A stretch of DNA of 5,282 nt from JAWLCA01 sp050485905 (lineage in GTDB: Bacteria; Pseudomonadota; Alphaproteobacteria; Rhodobacterales; Rhodobacteraceae): contig JBJHCH010000168.1 of assembly GCA_050485905.1 (NCBI GenBank), positions 1-5,282 of the forward strand. The letters are read 5' to 3'. This document shows, one piece after another, positions 1 through 5,282 of the stretch; position 1 is the first letter of the stretch; each line of letters opens with the position of its first letter. A program made the translations under genes and the position numbers. Below the pieces are notes generated by a model that did no database searches, was not told where the DNA came from, and saw nothing but the letters and a program-made list of their open reading frames with translations.

Positions 1-8
1 TTCCCGCG

Positions 9-326
9 ATGAGGCGTTTCGCTGGCCCATTCGTTGTCGTGATGCTCGGTTTCGTTTCCGGTGGTTGCAGTGGTCAGGCCAGTATGACTGACGATGGCGC
101 CGGCGCGCTGGGCGGGTTCGAACGCGCGGAGCGGGCCTGCCGCGCCCGTGCGGAACGCCAAGGTTTGCTGGTCGAGGGCGTACAGTTCACGCAATCGAGC
201 CCCGCGCGCGGTGGCCGGATCACAGGTGCGGAAACCACGCTCATCGTGTCTCGAGGAGGCCGGACCTATCCGACTCGCTGTCAGTTCACCTATCGCACAG
301 GCGAAGCGCGGCTTTCATCGGCATAA
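9..326 (+). CDS. small putative lipoprotein, function unknown
   Basis: This is a 105-residue protein I do not recognise as a named family. The first 19 residues look like a lipoprotein signal peptide: two arginines (R2, R3), a hydrophobic stretch from about F8 to V16, then S-G-G before C20. That satisfies a loose lipobox, but the -3 position is Ser rather than the usual Leu/Val/Ile, so lipidation is uncertain. The mature part is Arg-rich and has two more cysteines, C44 in an 'ERACRARAE' helix-like segment and C91 in 'YPTRCQFTY' near the end. The layout (helix with Cys, strand-rich middle, terminal R-C) resembles small two-cysteine periplasmic domains common in Rhodobacteraceae, where the cysteines may pair; this is a remembered likeness, not a search result. 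ATG at 9 is chosen because the signal peptide begins there. Only eight bases lie upstream, so the ribosome site cannot be checked and a longer N-terminus is not excluded. The gene faces the dehydrogenase gene and is probably unrelated to glycerol metabolism. Confidence 0.62.
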   Translation: MRRFAGPFVVVMLGFVSGGCSGQASMTDDGAGALGGFERAERACRARAERQGLLVEGVQFTQSSPARGGRITGAETTLIVSRGGRTYPTRCQFTYRTGEARLSSA

Positions 327-338
327 CGTATTGGTTGA

Positions 339-1715
339 CTATTCTTTCTGCGGCAGCAGCTTACCCGGGTTCATCAGGTCCCGGGGGTCTAGGGACCGTT
401 TGATTGCGCCCATCACATACCAGCCCTCACCATGTTCAGCGGGCATGTAGCCGGTTTTGCCCATGCCGATACCATGCTCGCCACTGACCGTGCCGCCCAG
501 CCTGAGCGCATTGTCCGCCATGCGGCCAGCCAATGCCTTCGCCGTGTCCAGATCGGAGGGGCCTTCCGGATCGATCAGCAGGATGGCGTGGAAATTGCCA
601 TCGCCGACATGGCCAAGGATCGGCCCAGCGATCGTACTGGCTGCGATGTCGGTGCGCGCGGCCTCCACAGCCTCGGCCAAGCGCGAGATCGGCACACAAA
701 CATCGGTCACAACCGCGCGGGCGCCCGGGCGCAGGGCGAGGCAGGCGTAATAGGCGTTGTGGCGCATCTTCCAGAGCGCATTGCGCTCCTCTGGCCGCGT
801 GGCCCAGCGGAAGTCGGCGCCGCCGAACTCCGCCACGACTTCGCCAAAGCGCGCCGCGTCAGCGGCAACTGCACCGTCAGTTCCATGGAATTCCACCAGA
901 AGATGCGGGCATTCGGGTAGTCCGGCATTGGCGTAGCTGTTGAAGGCCGTGACAGTGGCGGCATCCACGAACTCGATCCGCGCCATCGGGATGCCGGACT
1001 GAATCGTTGCGATCACCGCCTCGACTGCCGGTCCCATCTCTGAAAAGGCGCAGACGGCGGCCGAGACCGCTTCGGGTTGGCCGTGCAGTTTCAGGGTCAG
1101 CTCCGTGATCAGACCCAGCGTGCCCTCGGCCCCGACGAAAAGCCCGGTCAGGTCGTAGCCGGTCGATGATTTCGGCGCGGCGCTGCCTGTGCGAATGATA
1201 CGACCGTCGGCCAGCACCACCTCCAGCGCGCGGACATTGTCGCGCATCGTGCCGTAGCGGACGGCGGTGGTGCCGCTGGCGCGGGTGGAGGCCATGCCAC
1301 CGATACTGGCATTCGCCCCCGGATCGACCGGGAAGAACAGGCCGGTGGCGCGCAGCTCATGGTTCAGGGCTTCGCGCATCAGGCCGGGTTGAACAACGGC
1401 CAGCATGTCTTCACTGCTGACATTCAACACCTTGTTCATGAGTGCAAAATCGACCACCACGCCGCCCTGCACAGCCAGAGCGTGCCCTTCGAGCGAGGTG
1501 CCCGCGCCCCAGCCAATCATCGGGATTTCGTGCTCGCTGCAGATGCGGGCGAGCGCGGCGACTTCCGCTGTGGACTCTGGATAGGCGACGGCGTCGGGCG
1601 GGCAGGGGGCGAAGTAGGATTCGTTCTGACCATGGGTGGCGAGATCGGACGGCGACCGGCTGAGCCTTTCGCCAAGTAGCGCAGAGAGGGCCGTAAGCCC
1701 CTGATCGAGCGTCAT
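339..1715 (-). CDS. FAD-binding D-2-hydroxyacid dehydrogenase, D-lactate dehydrogenase (cytochrome)/GlcD-like
   Basis: A 458-residue flavoprotein of the FAD-PCMH family that includes mitochondrial LDHD, yeast Dld and glycolate oxidase subunit GlcD. Such enzymes oxidise a D-2-hydroxyacid to the 2-oxoacid and pass electrons to a carrier. The FAD-binding half is clear: 'IGWGAGTSLEG' (residues 67-77), 'SIGGMASTRASGTTAVRYG' (137-155) and 'STGYDLTGLFVGAEGTLG' (184-201). The C-terminal half has R318 in 'KMRHN', the metal/substrate motif 'GHVGDGNFH' (H369, H376), 'SGEHGIG' (E413, H414) and the closing 'DPRDLMNPGK' (443-452). The His, His and Glu are the usual metal ligands in LDHD, so the active site looks intact. 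Length is normal. The frame stays open 12 codons further to 1751, but that extension is only Arg/Asn-rich glpK antisense. ATG at 1715 overlaps the glpK stop by 4 bp and begins at the family's normal N-terminus. There is no good Shine-Dalgarno, as expected for coupled translation. No signal peptide is visible, so it is probably cytoplasmic. D-lactate is the best substrate guess; glycolate, D-glycerate or 2-hydroxyglutarate are possible. Confidence 0.88.
   Translation of the reverse strand: MTLDQGLTALSALLGERLSRSPSDLATHGQNESYFAPCPPDAVAYPESTAEVAALARICSEHEIPMIGWGAGTSLEGHALAVQGGVVVDFALMNKVLNVSSEDMLAVVQPGLMREALNHELRATGLFFPVDPGANASIGGMASTRASGTTAVRYGTMRDNVRALEVVLADGRIIRTGSAAPKSSTGYDLTGLFVGAEGTLGLITELTLKLHGQPEAVSAAVCAFSEMGPAVEAVIATIQSGIPMARIEFVDAATVTAFNSYANAGLPECPHLLVEFHGTDGAVAADAARFGEVVAEFGGADFRWATRPEERNALWKMRHNAYYACLALRPGARAVVTDVCVPISRLAEAVEAARTDIAASTIAGPILGHVGDGNFHAILLIDPEGPSDLDTAKALAGRMADNALRLGGTVSGEHGIGMGKTGYMPAEHGEGWYVMGAIKRSLDPRDLMNPGKLLPQKE
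1712..1715 (-). other. ATGA stop/start overlap coupling glpK to the dehydrogenase
   Basis: Read on the minus strand, the ATG of the dehydrogenase (1715-1713) shares two bases with the TGA of glpK (1714-1712). No purine-rich ribosome site precedes this ATG; the upstream bases are GC-rich glpK codons. The dehydrogenase is therefore probably translated by ribosomes terminating on glpK, which would tie the amounts of the two enzymes together. The overlap is seen directly; the coupling is inferred. Confidence 0.85.
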
Positions 1716-3211
1716 GTTGCGGCGATGGTTGCGGCGACGGCGCGTTTCCATGCGCCGTAGCGGGCGTCGCGGGTTGTCGCGTCCATTGCCGGCTCGAAGC
1801 GGCGATCCAGTGCCCAGCCCTTGGCGAATTCCTGCATCCCCGGCCAGACCTCGGCACGCGAACCGGCGAGCCAGGCCGCCCCAAGCGCAGTGGTTTCAAG
1901 CACTTGCGGGCGGTCGACCGGGGCGCCGATGATGTCGGACAGGAATTGCATCGCGTAGTCGCTTGCGCTCATTCCGCCATCCACGCGCAGCACGCTTTCG
2001 GCCGCCCCGTCCTGAAGCCCCGCGCCCTGCCAGTCGGCACGCATCGCCTCCAGCAGGTCAGCGGTTTGAAATCCAACGCTTTCCAGCGCGCCGCGGGCCA
2101 GTTCGGCGGGGCCGGAATTACGCGTCAGGCCGAAGACGGCGCCGCGGGCCTCGGGGCGCCAGTGGGGGGCGCCGAGGCCGGTGAAGGCGGGGACGACGAT
2201 GACGTTCTGGCCTGCATCGGCGCTGTCGGCCAGCGGCTGTGTTTCGGGGGCGGAGCGGATGATCTTCAGCCCGTCGCGCAGCCACTGGACCACTGCGCCG
2301 GCGATGAAGATCGAACCCTCAAGTGCATAAGTGCGTTTTCCGTCAAGCTGATAGGCGATGGTGCTCAATAGGCGGTTCTGCGACCGCACGAGGTTTTCGC
2401 CGGTGTTCAGCAGGGCGAAACAGCCTGTTCCATAGGTGGATTTGAGCATCCCCGGAGTGAAACAGGCCTGGCCTATGGTGGCGGCCTGCTGGTCGCCGGC
2501 GACGCCGAGGATCGGGATCTCGCGGCCGAAGAGATCAGGGCGGGTGAGGCCGAAATCGGCGGCGCAGTCGCGGGCTTCTGGCAGCATTTCCATCGGGATT
2601 TCAAGCAGATCGCAGATCGTCTTGCTCCACCGTCCCTTGTGGATGTCGTAGAGCATGGTGCGGGCGGCGTTGGTGGCGTCGGTGACGTGGACCTTGCCGC
2701 CGGTGAGGTTCCAGATCAGCCAGGAATCGACCGTGCCGAAGGCCAGATCACCCGCCTTTGCGCGCTGGCGCGCCCCATCAACTTCGTCCAGTATCCATTT
2801 GACTTTAGTGGCAGAAAAGTAGGGGTCGAGCAGCAGGCCGGTGCGCTGGGTGATCATCGGCTCGTGCTCGCGCAGGGCGTCGCAGATGGGGGCGGTGCGG
2901 CGGTCCTGCCAGACGATGGCGTTGTGGATGGGCTGGCCCGTTTTCCGGTCCCAGATCAGGGTGGTTTCGCGCTGGTTGGTTATGCCTATCGCACTGATAT
3001 CATTGGGCTTCAGGCCCGCGCGTTCGATGGCGGCGCGGCAGGTGCCGGCGGTGGTGGACCATAGGTCCGACGGGTCGTGTTCGACCCATCCCGAGGCCGG
3101 GTAGTGCTGCGTAAACTCTTCCTGCGCAACGGTTTTTACCCGCATCTGGCCATCAAACACGATGGCGCGGGTGGAGGTGGTGCCCTGGTCTATGGCGAGG
3201 ATGTGGGACAT
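1712..3211 (-). CDS. glpK: glycerol kinase
   Basis: A 499-residue FGGY-family kinase, full length for GlpK. It phosphorylates glycerol with ATP to sn-glycerol 3-phosphate in the cytoplasm, trapping what the transporter brings in. The N-terminal phosphate loop is 'AIDQGTTSTRAIVFDG' (residues 6-21). Predicted glycerol contacts are present: R81-E82 in 'TNQRETT', W101 in 'IVWQDRR', Y131 in 'DPYFSATK' and D240 in 'AGDQQAA'. 'YFSATKVKWILDE' (131-143) and the region 357-382 match the FGGY signatures, and 'DGGMSASDYAMQF' (411-423) is the C-terminal ADP-side motif. The loop before D240 reads 'LFGREIPILG', lacking the KGGTR-like loop used by E. coli GlpK to bind fructose 1,6-bisphosphate, and there is no His for HPr phosphorylation as in enterococcal enzymes. 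The start at 3211 has a good ribosome site. It is first of a two-gene unit with the dehydrogenase and is separated from glpV by 335 bp, so it probably has its own promoter. Confidence 0.97.
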   Translation of the reverse strand: MSHILAIDQGTTSTRAIVFDGQMRVKTVAQEEFTQHYPASGWVEHDPSDLWSTTAGTCRAAIERAGLKPNDISAIGITNQRETTLIWDRKTGQPIHNAIVWQDRRTAPICDALREHEPMITQRTGLLLDPYFSATKVKWILDEVDGARQRAKAGDLAFGTVDSWLIWNLTGGKVHVTDATNAARTMLYDIHKGRWSKTICDLLEIPMEMLPEARDCAADFGLTRPDLFGREIPILGVAGDQQAATIGQACFTPGMLKSTYGTGCFALLNTGENLVRSQNRLLSTIAYQLDGKRTYALEGSIFIAGAVVQWLRDGLKIIRSAPETQPLADSADAGQNVIVVPAFTGLGAPHWRPEARGAVFGLTRNSGPAELARGALESVGFQTADLLEAMRADWQGAGLQDGAAESVLRVDGGMSASDYAMQFLSDIIGAPVDRPQVLETTALGAAWLAGSRAEVWPGMQEFAKGWALDRRFEPAMDATTRDARYGAWKRAVAATIAAT

Positions 3212-3218
3212 GATCGGG

Positions 3219-3225
3219 CTCCCTT
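3219..3225 (-). promoter_or_regulatory. ribosome binding site of glpK
   Basis: On the minus strand AAGGGAG lies 7 bp before the glpK ATG. It is the strongest Shine-Dalgarno match near the start and fixes the methionine at 3211, which also matches the family N-terminus (MSHILAIDQG). Confidence 0.8.
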
Positions 3226-3265
3226 TCTTGGCGGTTCCGCGGCGCGTTCAGAGGCCGGAATCCGA

Positions 3266-3309
3266 CGTATGATTCACGTATGTTTGGCGTGCATATCACG
3301 TGCATACGT
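3266..3309 (-). promoter_or_regulatory. four tandem 11-bp repeats upstream of glpK, probable operator
   Basis: On the plus strand four consecutive 11-bp units begin at 3266, 3277, 3288 and 3299: CGTATGATTCA, CGTATGTTTGG, CGTGCATATCA and CGTGCATACGT. Units 1-2 share CGTATG, units 3-4 share CGTGCATA, and all four start CGT. Outer bases also form an inverted pair, ACGTATG at 3276-3282 with CATACGT at 3303-3309. An extra GTGCAC palindrome sits at 3314-3319. The block ends 54 bp before the glpK start, the right place for a control site. An 11-bp direct-repeat period is typical of OmpR/PhoB-class sites; some DeoR-family sugar and glycerol regulators also use repeated sites. The sequence does not match the E. 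coli GlpR operator or Pho box as I know them. No confident -35/-10 pair is visible. Confidence 0.5.
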
Positions 3310-3337
3310 TGATGTGCACACCTGCGGGGGGTCAGTG

Positions 3338-3361
3338 GCCCTGCTGAATGATTTCAGGGGC
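3338..3361. other. small imperfect hairpin between the two repeat arrays
   Basis: GCCC (3338-3341), a TG bulge, CTGAA (3344-3348), loop TGAT, TTCAG (3353-3357) and GGGC (3358-3361) give nine pairs with one bulge. No T-run follows on either strand, so it is unlikely to be an intrinsic terminator. If glpK transcription starts upstream of it, it would lie in the leader. The remainder of 3310-3397 shows nothing else I can support. Confidence 0.25.
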
Positions 3362-3397
3362 TTGGCGGATCGGGCCGAGCCGGAGTGCCTTGTCGCC

Positions 3398-3463
3398 CAT
3401 ACCTTTTCGGGTATATACCCTAAACGGTATATATCTTTTACGGTATATATCTGAAAAGGTATG
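3398..3463. repeat. 66-bp palindromic, 16-bp-periodic GGTATATAYC array
   Basis: The segment is a near-perfect palindrome centred between 3430 and 3431. In 33 opposed positions 28 pair as Watson-Crick, three are G-T and two are mismatched (3425/3436 and 3420/3441). The outer arms CATACCTTTTC (3398-3408) and GAAAAGGTATG (3453-3463) are perfect. It is also a 16-bp array: full sites GGTATATACC at 3410-3419, GGTATATATC at 3426-3435 and again at 3442-3451, with half-sites ATACC at 3399-3403 and GGTAT at 3458-3462 in the same register. The 6-bp spacers are mostly A/T-rich. It is strongly AT-rich inside GC-rich surroundings and lies 43 bp beyond the terminator-like hairpin and 187 bp before the glpK start. 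Multimeric operator is the favoured reading; a cruciform or recombination site is an alternative. The binding protein is unknown to me. Confidence 0.75.
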
Positions 3464-3505
3464 TCGCGTTGCCGCCCGAGGTCCGCCCGCGCCCGCTGGT
3501 AGAGA

Positions 3506-3533
3506 GCCGGGGGCAGGCGTTGCCGCCCCCGGC
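3506..3533 (-). terminator. GC-rich hairpin after glpV, probable terminator
   Basis: A perfect 9-bp stem GCCGGGGGC (3506-3514) / GCCCCCGGC (3525-3533) closes a 10-base loop, 13 bp past the glpV stop. On the minus strand it is followed by TCTCTACC, not a proper T-run. It could be a weak intrinsic terminator, or a 3' stabilising hairpin ending the transporter mRNA with help from Rho. It supports glpK having a separate promoter, though read-through is possible. Confidence 0.6.
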
Positions 3534-3546
3534 CATTTCGGTCAGG

Positions 3547-5259
3547 TCATTCCTGCCAACGCTGGATCAGGTCTTCATAGGCAACCGTAACCGGCTCCGG
3601 CTTTTCGTTGTCGAGCTTCGGCTTCGGCGAGCCGGGCTGCGAGAGCCAGTATTCGGCGTCCTGCGGCTCGTTCAGAACCGGCCCGAGATCGCCCTGAACG
3701 CCGGAACGCTGCAGGCGATCGAGCACTTCTTCCTGCTGGGCGCAAAGTGCGTCCAGCGCCTCTTGCGCCGATTTTTCACCAGAGGAGGCATCGCCGATGT
3801 TCTGCCACCAGAGTTGCGCCAGACGCGGATAGTCGGGCACGTTCAGCCCGGTATCCGACCAGCGGGTCCGGTCCGGCGAGCGGTAGAATTCTACCAGACC
3901 GCCAAGACGCGGCGCGCGTTCGGTGAAGCTGTCGTGCCGCACGGTGCTGTCGCGGATGAAGGTCAGACCGACGTGGCTTTTCTTGGTGTCCACGGTCTTG
4001 GACGCGATGAACTGGGCGTAGAGCCAGCCGGCCTGTGCCCGGTCAACCGGGGTGGACTGCATCAGCGTGGCCGAACCCACGTCCTGATAGCCGACCTTCA
4101 TGCCCTCTTCCCAGTAGGCGCCATAGGGCGAGGGGGCCATGCGCCATTTCGGCGTGCCGTCGTCGTTCATCACCGGCAGACCCTCTTGCACCATGTCGGC
4201 GGTGAAGGCGGTATACCAGAACATCTGCTGCGCGATGTTGCCCTGCGCCGGCACCGGCCCGGCCTCGGAGAAGGTCATGCCGGCGGCTGCGGGGGGCGTG
4301 TAGTTCTGCAGCCAGTCGATGTAGCGCTCGATCGCGTAGACGGCGGCCGGGCTGTTGGTGGCCCCGCCGCGGGTGACGCAGGAGCCGACCGGCTGGTAGT
4401 TCTGGTTCACGCGGATGCCCCATTCATCGACCGGGAAGCCGTTGGGTTCACCCACGTCGCCCATGCCGGCCATCGACATCCAGGCATCGGTGAAGCGCCA
4501 GCCGAGGCTGGGATCCTTGCGCCCGTAGTCCATGTTGCCCCAGACGGTGACGCCGTCGATCTCGCGCCCCGTGAAGAACTCGGCGATATCCTCGTAGGCC
4601 GACCAGTTGACCGGCACGCCAAGCTCGTAGCCATACTGCTCGCGGAAATCGGCCATGATCTCGGGGTCGGTGAACCAGTCATGGCGGAACCAGTAGAGGT
4701 TGGCGAACTGCTGCACGGGAAGCTGGTAGAGCTTGCCGTCTGGTGCAGACGCCGAGGCGAGGCCGATGAAGTCGTCCAGATCGAGATTGGGGTTGGTGAA
4801 CTCTGCCCCTTCGCCCGCCATCCAGTCGGTCATGTTGCGGACCTGCTGATAGCGCCAATGGGTGCCGATGAGGTCGGCATCGTTGATATACATGTCGTAG
4901 ATGTTTTCGCCGGTCTGCATCTGGGTCTGCAGCCGTTCGACGACGTCGCCCTCGGAAATCAGGTCGTGGGTGACGTTGATGCCGGTGATCGCGCTGAAGG
5001 CGGGGGCGAGCACGCGGGCTTCGTATTCATGGGTGGTGATGGTTTCCGAGACCACGTTGATCGACATGCCGCGGAGCGGTGCGGCAGCGTCGATGAACCA
5101 CTGCATCTCGGCTTCCTGCTCCTCGCGGGTCAGGACGGAAAGATCGCCGATTTCTGCATCGAGAAAGGCGCGCGCGGCGTCCATGTCGGCCTGGGCCGCG
5201 CCCGTCATGGCGGCAAGCGCCACGCCGAGCGCGGTGGTGGATCTGAGCATAAGGTTCAT
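3547..5259 (-). CDS. glpV: glycerol ABC transporter periplasmic substrate-binding protein
   Basis: A 570-residue solute-binding protein of the long extracellular type seen in rhizobial and rhodobacterial GlpSTPQV glycerol ABC transporters. It binds glycerol in the periplasm and delivers it to the membrane permeases. A Sec signal peptide is clear: R6, a hydrophobic core about L11-G20, and the cleavage site 'AQA' before D25. The stretches 'SETITTHEYE' (71-80), 'INDADLIGTHWRYQQ' (126-139), 'DPSLGWRFTDAW' (249-260), 'GPVPAQGNIAQQMFWYTAF' (334-352) and 'NVPDYPRLAQLWWQ' (473-486) match the GlpV family as I remember it. Length is normal and the C-terminus is intact. Mature cysteines C294 and C506 could form a disulfide. 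ATG at 5259 is preferred over M4 because of the ribosome site just upstream. In rhizobial clusters this gene is last in the transporter operon. That fits the hairpin after its stop here, and predicts the permease and ATPase genes to the right. Glycerol specificity is inferred from family and from adjacent glpK. Confidence 0.93.
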   Translation of the reverse strand: MNLMLRSTTALGVALAAMTGAAQADMDAARAFLDAEIGDLSVLTREEQEAEMQWFIDAAAPLRGMSINVVSETITTHEYEARVLAPAFSAITGINVTHDLISEGDVVERLQTQMQTGENIYDMYINDADLIGTHWRYQQVRNMTDWMAGEGAEFTNPNLDLDDFIGLASASAPDGKLYQLPVQQFANLYWFRHDWFTDPEIMADFREQYGYELGVPVNWSAYEDIAEFFTGREIDGVTVWGNMDYGRKDPSLGWRFTDAWMSMAGMGDVGEPNGFPVDEWGIRVNQNYQPVGSCVTRGGATNSPAAVYAIERYIDWLQNYTPPAAAGMTFSEAGPVPAQGNIAQQMFWYTAFTADMVQEGLPVMNDDGTPKWRMAPSPYGAYWEEGMKVGYQDVGSATLMQSTPVDRAQAGWLYAQFIASKTVDTKKSHVGLTFIRDSTVRHDSFTERAPRLGGLVEFYRSPDRTRWSDTGLNVPDYPRLAQLWWQNIGDASSGEKSAQEALDALCAQQEEVLDRLQRSGVQGDLGPVLNEPQDAEYWLSQPGSPKPKLDNEKPEPVTVAYEDLIQRWQE

Positions 5260-5263
5260 TGTG

Positions 5264-5270
5264 TCCTCCC
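5264..5270 (-). promoter_or_regulatory. ribosome binding site of glpV
   Basis: On the minus strand GGGAGGA ends 4 bp before the ATG at 5259, with the GGAGG core 5 bp away. This strong Shine-Dalgarno decides for the first methionine over the internal M4. The remaining 12 bases to the window edge are too short to show a promoter or the end of an upstream gene. Confidence 0.85.
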
Positions 5271-5282
5271 GTGGATTGAACC

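Noticed and set aside
301..345. Bidirectional terminator between the convergent lipoprotein and dehydrogenase genes
   Set aside because: Only a 4-bp AAGC/GCTT stem within the lipoprotein coding end is visible, with no adequate hairpin or T-run in the 12-bp gap.
432..1679. Plus-strand ORFs opposite the dehydrogenase gene
   Set aside because: They are antisense shadows of a well-supported flavoprotein gene in high-GC DNA. The translations show no family features.
1716..1751. N-terminal extension of the dehydrogenase to ATG at 1751 (470 residues)
   Set aside because: The extra 12 residues are Arg/Asn-rich, come from sequence coding for the glpK C-terminus, and precede the normal family start. 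The ATGA overlap at 1715 is a better start.
3297..3302. CACGTG as part of a ParB parS site
   Set aside because: Only the central hexamer agrees. The flanks required for the 16-bp parS palindrome are absent.
3077..3454. Plus-strand ORF of 125 codons across the glpK 5' end and the intergenic region
   Set aside because: It is antisense to glpK for its first part, changes composition abruptly on entering the intergenic DNA, ends inside the palindromic array, and has no recognisable domain or ribosome site.
3266..3463. E. coli-type GlpR operator
   Set aside because: Neither array resembles the ATGTTCG/CGAACAT-type half-sites. The regulator is left unassigned.
3394..3467. CRISPR array
   Set aside because: The 10-bp units with 6-bp spacers are far too short, the spacers are A/T-rich rather than unique, and no cas gene is near.
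4043..4682. Minus-strand ORFs in another frame inside glpV
   Set aside because: Arg/Ala/Ser-rich frame shadows of the clear GlpV reading frame.

Overview
The window is GC-rich with long gap-free ORFs and reads like a chromosomal piece from an alphaproteobacterium, most likely Rhodobacteraceae (Roseobacter/Rhodobacter type). The basis is the codon use, the rhizobial/rhodobacterial GlpV-type glycerol binding protein and the small two-cysteine lipoprotein. This placement is an inference from the sequence; no database was searched. Glycerol uptake and its first metabolic step dominate the window.

Layout, left to right: (1) 9-326 (+), a small putative lipoprotein of unknown function. (2) 339-1715 (-), an FAD-dependent D-2-hydroxyacid (D-lactate type) dehydrogenase, convergent with the lipoprotein gene across 12 bp. 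(3) 1712-3211 (-), glycerol kinase glpK, whose stop codon overlaps the start of the dehydrogenase by 4 bp (ATGA), so the two form a tightly coupled pair. (4) 3212-3546, a 335-bp intergenic region with an unusual density of ordered DNA signals. (5) 3547-5259 (-), the periplasmic glycerol-binding protein glpV, probably the last gene of a glycerol ABC-transporter operon that continues off the right edge.

The genes fit together as follows. GlpV captures glycerol in the periplasm for an ABC transporter whose other subunits should lie to the right. GlpK traps it as sn-glycerol 3-phosphate. The partner of glpK is not the usual GlpD but a D-lactate-dehydrogenase-like flavoprotein. This GlpK appears to lack the E. 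coli-type allosteric sites, so one hypothesis is that the coupled flavoenzyme disposes of D-lactate made when triose-phosphate overflow passes through methylglyoxal.

The most unusual part is the intergenic region. At 3398-3463 there is a 66-bp near-perfect palindrome that is also a strict 16-bp periodic array: three full GGTATATAYC sites flanked on each side by an inward-facing half-site. At 3266-3309 there are four tandem 11-bp units, each starting with CGT, ending 54 bp before the glpK start. The two arrays differ in motif and period and look like binding platforms for two different regulators. I could not match either to a known operator.
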